9,943 nucleotides of DNA, from NCBI GenBank assembly GCA_902782805.1, contig CACZON010000338.1:1-9943 (forward strand). Reading direction: 5' to 3'. Numbering within the stretch: position 1 is the first letter of the stretch; the number at the start of each line of letters is the position of its first letter. Under the pieces are notes generated by a model. That model was given only the letters and a program-made list of their open reading frames with translations, was not told the origin of the DNA and made no database searches. Of the stretch, positions 1 to 5,711 are shown in pieces. Made by a program: the position numbers and the translations under genes. The stretch comes from Oscillospiraceae bacterium (GTDB lineage Bacteria > Bacillota > Clostridia > Oscillospirales > Acutalibacteraceae).

Positions 1-170
1 AATATGCGTTAAAACGCCTCGGCATTTCCGCCGAGGTTCATAAAATACCGAAGCTGACGAAAAACGGCTGCGGCTTCGCCGTCTTCGTAAAAGGAGACGT
101 TCGGGAAGCGGCGCGGATTCTGAAGGACGCGGGGATCCCGGTAACAGGGATCCGTGACGGCGGGAGATGA
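1..170 (+). CDS. DUF3343 protein (putative Se/S carrier-like), 3' part only
   Basis: The left edge cuts this gene; the in-frame part starts at base 3 and gives 55 residues before the TGA at 168-170. The visible protein has a beta-alpha-beta feel: a short N-terminal helix end (ALKRLGISAEVHKIP), then NGCGFAVFV with Cys at visible residue 23 followed by Gly, then VREAARILKDAGIPVTGI and a short tail. That arrangement, with a conserved CG before a hydrophobic strand and a final helix ending in a G-I-x-V-x-G-I motif, matches the DUF3343 family, small proteins of roughly 70-90 residues proposed to carry sulfur or selenium. The stop codon overlaps the start of the cysteine desulfurase-like gene (ATGA), which supports a functional pair, with the desulfurase possibly loading the Cys. 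Family assignment is by eye; the carrier role is a proposal from genome context, not shown here. Confidence 0.7.
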   Translation, partial: YALKRLGISAEVHKIPKLTKNGCGFAVFVKGDVREAARILKDAGIPVTGIRDGGR

Positions 171-1312
171 TCTATCTCGATAATGCGGCGACCAGCTACC
201 CGAAGCCGGCGCAGGTCGTCGCCGCGGTTGCCCGCGCGATGCGTTTTTTCGGCGCGAATCCCGGAAGAAGCGCGCATCCGATGGCGGAACGGGCCTCGGA
301 ACGGATTTTTGAATGCCGCCGCGCGCTGGCGGAATTCTTCTCCGCGCCGGATCCGGCGCGCGTCGTCTTTACCTTAAACTGCACCGGCGCGCTCAATACG
401 GTCATCAAGGGGATCCTGAAGCCGGGCGATCACGCCGTCGTCTCTTCGATCGAACACAACGCGGTCATGCGGCCGCTCGAAGCGCTGCGCGCAAAAGGCG
501 TCGTTTATTCCGCCGCGCAGGTCGATCCGCTCGATCATGACCGGACGGTCGACGCTTTCCGGCAGGCGATCCGGGAGAATACGAAGCTGGTGATCGTATC
601 CCACGCCTCCAACGTCTGGGGAATCCGGCTGCCGGTGGAGCGGATCGCCGCGCTCTGCCGTTTCTACGGGATCCCGATCCTCGTCGACGCGGCGCAGAGC
701 GCCGGATACCTGCCGATCGATATGGCGCGCGACGGGATCGATTATCTTGCGGTGCCCGGCCATAAAGGGCTCCTCGGCCCGATGGGTACGGGCGTTTTGA
801 TCGCCGCGAACGGGCAACGACTCGAAACGATCCTCGAGGGAGGGACCGGCACCGATTCAAAAAGCTTTCTCCAGCCGGAAACGCTGCCGGAGCGTTTTGA
901 GAGCGGAACGGTCAACGTTCCTGGAATCTGCGGCCTGCTCGAAGGGGTGCGCTTCGTTTCCGCTTACAAAAGCGAACGGATCGAACGCCACGGGATCCGG
1001 TTCCTGCAGAAGCTGTACGAGGAGCTTTGTGATCGTAAAGATATTTTGCTTTACACGCAAAAACCGCAGGAAAACGGCTTTGTTCCGGTCCTTTCGTTCA
1101 ATATCCGCGGTTTGGAAAGCGAAAGAGCCGCGGCGCTTTTTGCGCGGGAGGATATTGCTCTGCGCGCGGGGCTCCACTGCGCGCCGGCGGCGCACGCGCT
1201 GTTTTCGACCGATACGGATGGAACGATCCGGGTTTCGCCGGGGATTCGATCCGGGGAGGCAGACTTGCGCCGGTTTCTGCAAACGCTATCAAAAGTTGTA
1301 AAAAACCGTTGA
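167..1312 (+). CDS. Cysteine desulfurase-like PLP enzyme (class-V aminotransferase, TIGR01977-type)
   Basis: This 381-residue protein is full length for the NifS/SufS-like class-V aminotransferase fold. It would remove sulfur (or selenium) from cysteine (or selenocysteine), giving alanine and an enzyme persulfide, in the cytoplasm. The N-terminus MIYLDNAATSYPKP is the family signature and fixes the start at 167, although the GGGAG before it abuts the ATG and is badly spaced. Visible catalytic features are EHN with His97 (PLP ring stacking), VDAAQSAG with Asp174 (PLP pyridine nitrogen), GHKG with Lys200 (Schiff base), ESGTVN near 246-250, and RAGLHCAP with Cys338, the nucleophile loop. It overlaps the DUF3343 stop by four bases, so translation is probably coupled. 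The opening residues and overall length fit the TIGR01977 subgroup better than housekeeping IscS or SufS, and no iscU/sufU follows. Whether the substrate is sulfur or selenium cannot be told from the sequence. Confidence 0.88.
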   Translation: MIYLDNAATSYPKPAQVVAAVARAMRFFGANPGRSAHPMAERASERIFECRRALAEFFSAPDPARVVFTLNCTGALNTVIKGILKPGDHAVVSSIEHNAVMRPLEALRAKGVVYSAAQVDPLDHDRTVDAFRQAIRENTKLVIVSHASNVWGIRLPVERIAALCRFYGIPILVDAAQSAGYLPIDMARDGIDYLAVPGHKGLLGPMGTGVLIAANGQRLETILEGGTGTDSKSFLQPETLPERFESGTVNVPGICGLLEGVRFVSAYKSERIERHGIRFLQKLYEELCDRKDILLYTQKPQENGFVPVLSFNIRGLESERAAALFAREDIALRAGLHCAPAAHALFSTDTDGTIRVSPGIRSGEADLRRFLQTLSKVVKNR

Positions 1313-1336
1313 ATATTTTCCAAAGTATGATAAAAT
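1309..1336 (+). promoter_or_regulatory. Probable sigma-A promoter for cdaA-cdaR
   Basis: A -35-like TTGAAT (1309-1314) is followed after 16 bases by TAAAAT (1331-1336), which is preceded by TG one base upstream (1328-1329), an extended -10. The -35 overlaps the stop codon of the cysteine desulfurase-like gene. The region 1309-1350 is a sharp AT-rich island in otherwise GC-rich DNA. Predicted transcription start is near 1343, leaving a leader of about 30 bases with a strong ribosome binding site. I see no terminator between the upstream gene and this promoter, so read-through is also possible. Confidence 0.6.
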
Positions 1337-1357
1337 TATAGAAAGATGTTTTTGAAA

Positions 1358-1364
1358 AAGGAGG
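1358..1364 (+). promoter_or_regulatory. Ribosome binding site that sets the cdaA start
   Basis: AAGGAGG is a near-perfect Shine-Dalgarno. The GTG at 1368 lies only three bases downstream, too close for efficient initiation. The ATG at 1374 is nine bases away and the one at 1377 is twelve away. The ATG at 1374 is therefore the best start. Confidence 0.75.
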
Positions 1365-1373
1365 GCTGTGAAG

Positions 1374-2279
1374 ATGATGACGCTCAATGTGTTTGACAGT
1401 ATCGCAAAGTTTTTCTCGAGTCTCTTTACAGCTATTTCCGATACCGTTAAAAAGTTCACCTATAAAGACGCGATCGATATCATTCTGCTCGCGATCCTGA
1501 TCTATGCGCTGATCCGGCTGATCCGCGAAACGCGCGCGGCGCAGCTTTTGAAGGGTCTTGTGATCCTGCTTCTGATGTACCTTTTGTCCACTACGCTCCA
1601 GCTCTTTATGATGAGTACGCTGTTCAGCTACTTCTTCCAGTTCTCCTGGGTGGCGCTGCTGATCGTTTTCCAGCCGGAAATCCGCAGCGCGCTCGAGCGG
1701 ATGGGCCGCAGCAAGGTCGGGACCTGGAGCATCAGCAATCTGGTCGGCACCAGAACCGAAGAGGACGAGGTGCTGCTGAATCTGCACAGCGCGATCAACG
1801 CGGTCGTAGCCGTTGCGGCGCAGTTCCAGCGCGATAAAGTCGGCGCTCTGATCGTTTTCGAGCGCGAGACGAAGCTCGGGGAGATCATCGGTACCGGTAC
1901 CGTGATCAACGCCCAGCCGAGCGCGCCGCTGATCGGCAACGTTTTCTTCAATAAAGCGCCGCTTCACGACGGCGCGATGATCATCCGCGACGGCATGGTC
2001 TACGCCGCCGGATGTATTCTGCCGCTGACCAGCCGCGATGACGTCAACTACGAGCTCGGCACGCGCCACAGAGCGGCGATCGGCCTGAGCGAGAACAGCG
2101 ATGCGGTCATCGTGATTGTTTCCGAAGAAACGGGGCAGATCTCCATTGCCTGCAACGGGATTCTGACGCGCGACTACACGAGGGAAACGCTTTCTGCAGC
2201 GCTGCAGAAGTTTTTGATTAATCCTTCCGGGAATGAAGAAAAACGAGGACTGTGGAGGGTTAAGAATGGAAAGAAGTAG
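1374..2279 (+). CDS. cdaA: Diadenylate cyclase CdaA (membrane-bound c-di-AMP synthase)
   Basis: CdaA condenses two ATP into cyclic di-AMP at the cytoplasmic face of the membrane, a messenger controlling potassium and osmolyte transport and cell-wall homeostasis. The 301-residue product has three N-terminal hydrophobic segments, roughly residues 34-49, 59-80 and 83-100, followed by the FQPEIRSALE linker and the DAC domain (about 105-270). The two DAC signatures are intact: DGA at 199-201 (in KAPLHDGA) and RHR at 231-233 (in GTRHRAA), so it should be active. The extra N-terminus of about 30 residues before the first membrane segment is amphipathic. The start at 1374 was chosen over the GTG at 1368 because of Shine-Dalgarno spacing. 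The gene overlaps cdaR by 14 bases, the conserved cdaA-cdaR arrangement of Firmicutes. It is the CdaA type, not DisA (no HhH/DNA-binding region) and not CdaS (membrane segments present). Confidence 0.95.
   Translation: MMTLNVFDSIAKFFSSLFTAISDTVKKFTYKDAIDIILLAILIYALIRLIRETRAAQLLKGLVILLLMYLLSTTLQLFMMSTLFSYFFQFSWVALLIVFQPEIRSALERMGRSKVGTWSISNLVGTRTEEDEVLLNLHSAINAVVAVAAQFQRDKVGALIVFERETKLGEIIGTGTVINAQPSAPLIGNVFFNKAPLHDGAMIIRDGMVYAAGCILPLTSRDDVNYELGTRHRAAIGLSENSDAVIVIVSEETGQISIACNGILTRDYTRETLSAALQKFLINPSGNEEKRGLWRVKNGKK
2254..2259 (+). promoter_or_regulatory. Ribosome binding site that sets the cdaR start
   Basis: GGAGGG lies inside the last codons of cdaA, six bases before the ATG at 2266. An in-frame ATG at 2233 has no such site, and starting there would add 11 polar residues ahead of the basic N-terminus. 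The 2266 start is preferred. Confidence 0.75.
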
Positions 2280-3519
2280 GAAAAGATGGTCCTGGTCGAG
2301 GCTGTTCGGAAACAAGCGATTTGCGCTGGTCTTTTCGATCCTGCTTGCGTTTATCATCTGGACGGTGCTGATGTACAGAAACACCGACGATACGCAGAAC
2401 TGGAGAATCGACGACGTTCCGATCACGCTGGAATATACGACCGGCGCGGTGGAATCCGGCTATAAGGTTTACGATACGAGCAAGAGCGCGGTTTCCGTTT
2501 CGGTGACCGGCAATACGCTCACGGTCCGCCAGATCAAAGCGGAGCATCTCGAGGTCGTTGCAACGATCACGGGCAGCCTCCAGAAGGGGAACAATACCGT
2601 TTCGCTTTCCGCGCGCAAAAAATCCGGATCGATGAACGATTTTACCGTTGCGAGCATCGACCCCGGAACGATCGAGGTCTACGTAGACGTTCCGAAGGAG
2701 AAGACGCTTTCGATCGAGAACGGGATTTCCGCGAGCGTCGCGGAGAATTATTATATGCCGACCCCGCAGTTCGCGACCGAAACCGTTACGGTCAGCGGGC
2801 CGGAGACCGAGGTCAACCGCGTGGTGCGCGCGGCGGCGGAATACGATTTTACCGCCCCGCTGAGCGAAACGCGCGAATTCCCGGCGCAGGTCGTTCTTTA
2901 CGATGAAAACGGCGAACCGGTTGAGAGCGCGTATCTTTCGGCTTCGCTTTCGAGCGTCGACGTACGCATCCAGGTTCTCTGGCAGCAGAGCGTCGCGCTT
3001 CAGCCGACCTTTGTCAACCGGCCGGCGCTCTTTGCAAACCGCTACTATACGCTGACGCCGGATTCGGTGACCCTCGCCGGGTCGAAGGATTCCTTTAATA
3101 CGCTCACGAGCATCACGCTCCCGCCGTTTGATTTTTCGAAGCTCAATCTTTCAACCGAAAGCTATCTGATCGAAATCCCAGCGCTCGAAGGATTCACGAG
3201 CATCAGCGGCGAGAAGCGGACGACGCTCCGCTTTAATCTCAACGGTTATTCGGAAAAATGGTTTACGGTTGCGGAGGTCGCGGTCGTAGGCAAACGGCCC
3301 GACCGGGAAGTTGAGATCTTCGATCAAAGCGTTTCGGTCATGGTCGTCGGCCCGACGCAGGATCTCGAATCGCTCGAGGATACGGCGGTAACCGCAACGC
3401 TGAATCTCGCCAACGTGGAGACGACCGGAATGGTCGAACTGCCGATCACCGTTGCCGTTTCGGGGACGAATACCTGCTGGGTTTACGGAACCTATAAGGC
3501 CGCGGTCAATATTTCCTGA
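2266..3519 (+). CDS. cdaR: YbbR-domain protein CdaR, regulator of CdaA
   Basis: CdaR is a single-pass membrane protein whose extracellular YbbR repeats face the wall side and which binds and modulates CdaA in studied Firmicutes. The 417-residue product begins with a basic stretch (RSRKRWSWSRLFGNKR), then one hydrophobic segment at about residues 19-37 (uncleaved anchor), then about 380 residues of beta-rich sequence. I can divide this into four YbbR-like repeats, about 50-142, 149-239, 242-326 and 332-416. Each carries a VxVxGP/VxVTG/VxLAGS-type strand-turn (for example TVTVSGPETEVNRV, SVTLAGSKDSFNTL, SVMVVGPTQDLESL) and later an aspartate/asparagine-rich strand pair. It overlaps cdaA by 14 bases in another frame, so translation is likely coupled. 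An intrinsic terminator follows at once. glmM, the usual third gene of the operon in many relatives, is not present. Confidence 0.92.
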   Translation: MERSRKRWSWSRLFGNKRFALVFSILLAFIIWTVLMYRNTDDTQNWRIDDVPITLEYTTGAVESGYKVYDTSKSAVSVSVTGNTLTVRQIKAEHLEVVATITGSLQKGNNTVSLSARKKSGSMNDFTVASIDPGTIEVYVDVPKEKTLSIENGISASVAENYYMPTPQFATETVTVSGPETEVNRVVRAAAEYDFTAPLSETREFPAQVVLYDENGEPVESAYLSASLSSVDVRIQVLWQQSVALQPTFVNRPALFANRYYTLTPDSVTLAGSKDSFNTLTSITLPPFDFSKLNLSTESYLIEIPALEGFTSISGEKRTTLRFNLNGYSEKWFTVAEVAVVGKRPDREVEIFDQSVSVMVVGPTQDLESLEDTAVTATLNLANVETTGMVELPITVAVSGTNTCWVYGTYKAAVNIS

Positions 3520-3536
3520 CGCAAAGCTGTTTCAAA

Positions 3537-3570
3537 AGCCTCTCCGGCGCCGCCGGAGAGGCTCTTTTTT
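3537..3570 (+). terminator. Intrinsic terminator after cdaR
   Basis: A perfect 11-bp GC-rich stem (3538-3548 pairing with 3552-3562), closed by a further A-T pair (3537/3563), has a three-base loop and is followed by TCTTTTTT with six T at 3565-3570. It starts 17 bases after the cdaR stop and ends the cdaA-cdaR transcript. The short A run before the stem could give weak termination on the other strand, but no minus-strand gene needs it. Confidence 0.93.
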
Positions 3571-3603
3571 GCGTGCCGCGGCGCCGGAACGGGCGATTGA
3601 CAG

Positions 3604-3632
3604 TTGAACTTGAGAAGAAAAAATGGTATAAT
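3604..3632 (+). promoter_or_regulatory. Strong sigma-A promoter for the recJ-rel operon
   Basis: TTGAAC (3604-3609) is followed, after an ideal 17-base spacer, by a consensus TATAAT (3627-3632). TG at 3624-3625 makes it an extended -10. It lies between the cdaR terminator and recJ. The expected transcription start is around 3639-3640, giving a leader of about 28 bases to the TTG start of recJ. No riboswitch or attenuator could fit in that leader. This promoter probably drives recJ, rel, the hydrolase and hemZ together, as no other promoter or terminator is evident among them. Confidence 0.82.
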
Positions 3633-3652
3633 AACTCTGATTGATAATGAGT

Positions 3653-3659
3653 AAAGGGG
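3653..3659 (+). promoter_or_regulatory. Ribosome binding site supporting a TTG start for recJ
   Basis: AAAGGGG lies eight bases before the TTG at 3668. The upstream ATG at 3647 and TTG at 3641 would begin within a few bases of the predicted transcript start and have no ribosome binding site. Translation is therefore more likely to begin at the TTG. Confidence 0.6.
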
Positions 3660-3667
3660 CCCTTTCT

Positions 3668-5707
3668 TTGAACATCAAAAAATGGTGCTGCCGAAAACTG
3701 GATAAAAACAAAGCCGTTGAGATCGCGAATGAAAACGGGATCCCGTTTTTCCTTGCGATGATGCTCGAGATCCGCGGAATCCGCGAGCGCGATCAGATCC
3801 GGGAATTCCTTTCCGAAAGCCCGGCGTTTTCGGATCCGTTCCTGCTTCCGGACATGGATAAAGCGGTCCGGCGCATCCGGCGCGCAATCGATGATTTTGA
3901 GCGGATCGCGATCTTCGGCGATTACGATGCCGACGGCGTTACCGCTACGGCGATCCTCTATTCGTATCTCGAAGCGAACGGCGCGAACGTAACCTATCAT
4001 ATCCCCGATCGCGAGCGGGAAGGCTACGGGATGAGCCTCGAAGCGGTCCGAGCGCTTTCGCAGGAGGGCTGCGATCTGATCGTAACGGTCGACAACGGTA
4101 TTTCCGCCGTTGAAGAAGCGGCGCTCGCAAAGGAGCTCGGGATCGATCTCGTGATCACCGATCATCACCGCCCGCAGGAAAAGCTGCCCGAAGCCGCGGC
4201 GGTGGTCGATCCGCTGCTCTCGGATCGCTGCTATCCCTATTTTTCCGGCGCCGGGATCGCTCTGAAGCTCGTGATGGCGATGGAAGGCGAAGAAAATTAC
4301 GACGAAATCATAGAAAACTATCTCGATCTCGCCGCGATCGGAACGATCGGCGACGTAGTACCGCTGACCGGAGAAAACCGAACGATCGCGAAGCTCGGAA
4401 TCGCGCGCATCGAAAAAGGTGAGCGCGCCGGCGTTTACGCGCTGATGAAGGAGGCGTCCGTTGCCGAGCGGAAGCTCAGCGCCTCGCTCGTTGCGTTTAC
4501 GATCGTCCCGCGGATCAACGCGGCCGGCCGGATCGCCTCGGCCAACGAGGCGGAAAAGCTGCTGCTCTGCGAAGATCCCGACGAAGCGCTTGAGCTTGCG
4601 CGGGATCTCTGCGCGGTCAACACGATCCGTAAGGAGATCGAAAGCGAAATCTTCGAAAAGGCGTGCGACCAGATTGCCCGGCGGCCGGAGCTGCTTTACG
4701 ACGAGGTGCTCGTCCTTGCAGGCGAAAAATGGCATCCCGGCGTTCTCGGGATTGTTGCCTCGCGGGTCACGGAGCGCTTCGGGAAGCCGAGCATCATCAT
4801 TTCGGTCAGCGAGAGCGGCTATGCGAAGGGTTCCGGCAGGAGCATCGAGGGCTTTTCGCTGTTTGACGCGCTGTCTGCCTGCAGCGAGGTGCTCACGCAG
4901 TTCGGCGGCCATACGATGGCAGCCGGGCTGAGCCTTTTGAGAGAACAGATCGAGCCTTTCCGGAAAAAGATCAACGAATACGCCGCGTCGGTCGAGATGC
5001 CGCAGCCGCAGCTTCTGATCGATTGCCGCCTCAAACCCTCGGCGCTCTCCGCAGAAGCTCCGAAATGGCTTTCGTATCTGGAGCCGTGCGGTGCGGACAA
5101 TCCTGCGCCGCTGTTCGCGCTGTGCGGGATGAAGCTGGAGTCGATCGCGCCGATCGGCGGAGGAAAGCATCTGCGCCTGCGTTTTCAGAAAGGCGGCGCC
5201 TGCGTCACCTGCGTTAAGTTCGGCGTCACGCCGGAGGAATTCCCGTATCTACCGGGCGACGAGCTCGATCTCGCCGTAACGCTCGAGACTCAGAATTTCC
5301 GCGGGGTCGAGAGCCTCTCGGTGTTTATCCGGGACATCCAGTTTGCGAACGAAGAGAAAGAGACACAGGCAAAAGAGCTGAGAATCTATGAAAAATTCCG
5401 CCGCGGCGCGGCGCTTTCGGACGATGAAAAAGCGCTGCTGCTGCCCGATCGGGCATATTTCGCGGCGCTTTACCGATACTTAAGGAATGCGAAGAGCCTT
5501 CCGACGGATCTTCCGATGATGTATCACCGCGCGGCGCTTTCCGGTTTCGGAAAGTTCCTTGCGGCGCTGCGCGTCTTTGAAGAAGCGGGGCTGATCGAAA
5601 TCGAGCGGAACCTCGAGGTCTTTACGGTCCGGGTTCCGGAGGCTTCGGAGAAAAAGGATCTCTTCGCAACGGAAACCATGATACGCCTGCGGGCAGTTGA
5701 AAGGTGA
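3668..5707 (+). CDS. recJ: Single-stranded-DNA-specific exonuclease RecJ
   Basis: RecJ degrades single-stranded DNA 5' to 3' in recombinational and mismatch repair, using Mn/Mg ions held by DHH-superfamily motifs. With the TTG start the product has 679 residues. In order: the DHH domain with FGDYDADGV (83-91), VTVDNG (139-144) and TDHH (164-167); the linker region with PRINAAGRI (281-289); the DHHA1 domain with WHPG (355-358), KGSGRSIEGF and GGHTMAAG (413-420); an OB-fold-like segment (about 450-560); and a C-terminal winged-helix-like extension (about 570-679) of the kind seen in Firmicutes RecJ. All metal-ligand motifs look intact. The OB fold and lack of membrane, PAS or GGDEF parts separate it from the related c-di-AMP phosphodiesterases GdpP and NrnA. 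The start is TTG 3668, giving MNIKKWCCRK, chosen from the ribosome binding site and the usual KKW opening. rel begins four bases after its stop. Confidence 0.95.
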   Translation: MNIKKWCCRKLDKNKAVEIANENGIPFFLAMMLEIRGIRERDQIREFLSESPAFSDPFLLPDMDKAVRRIRRAIDDFERIAIFGDYDADGVTATAILYSYLEANGANVTYHIPDREREGYGMSLEAVRALSQEGCDLIVTVDNGISAVEEAALAKELGIDLVITDHHRPQEKLPEAAAVVDPLLSDRCYPYFSGAGIALKLVMAMEGEENYDEIIENYLDLAAIGTIGDVVPLTGENRTIAKLGIARIEKGERAGVYALMKEASVAERKLSASLVAFTIVPRINAAGRIASANEAEKLLLCEDPDEALELARDLCAVNTIRKEIESEIFEKACDQIARRPELLYDEVLVLAGEKWHPGVLGIVASRVTERFGKPSIIISVSESGYAKGSGRSIEGFSLFDALSACSEVLTQFGGHTMAAGLSLLREQIEPFRKKINEYAASVEMPQPQLLIDCRLKPSALSAEAPKWLSYLEPCGADNPAPLFALCGMKLESIAPIGGGKHLRLRFQKGGACVTCVKFGVTPEEFPYLPGDELDLAVTLETQNFRGVESLSVFIRDIQFANEEKETQAKELRIYEKFRRGAALSDDEKALLLPDRAYFAALYRYLRNAKSLPTDLPMMYHRAALSGFGKFLAALRVFEEAGLIEIERNLEVFTVRVPEASEKKDLFATETMIRLRAVER

Positions 5708-5711
5708 CAGT

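Noticed and set aside
133..153. Inverted repeat GGATCCC / GGGATCC just before the desulfurase-like start
   Set aside because: Only 7 bp with a 7-base loop, inside coding sequence for GIPVTGI, no T-run, and GGATCC-like words are very common in this DNA; likely coincidence.
1098..2426. Minus-strand open frame of about 440 residues opposite the desulfurase-like gene, cdaA and cdaR
   Set aside because: It spans parts of three well-supported genes and a promoter, with no family resemblance or ribosome binding site; a codon-bias shadow.
3597..3602. Perfect TTGACA as the -35 of the recJ promoter
   Set aside because: It would leave a 24-base spacer to TATAAT. TTGAAC at 3604 gives the ideal 17 bases.
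3506..5170. Long minus-strand open frame of about 550 residues opposite recJ
   Set aside because: It lies antisense to a gene with all RecJ motifs intact, its translation is low-complexity Arg/Asp/Phe-rich with no recognisable domain, and GC-rich third positions readily open this antisense frame.
3668..5707. Possible c-di-AMP phosphodiesterase, given DHH-DHHA1 motifs near cdaA
   Set aside because: The length, OB-fold region and C-terminal extension are those of RecJ; membrane, PAS and degenerate GGDEF parts of GdpP are absent, and it is far longer than NrnA.
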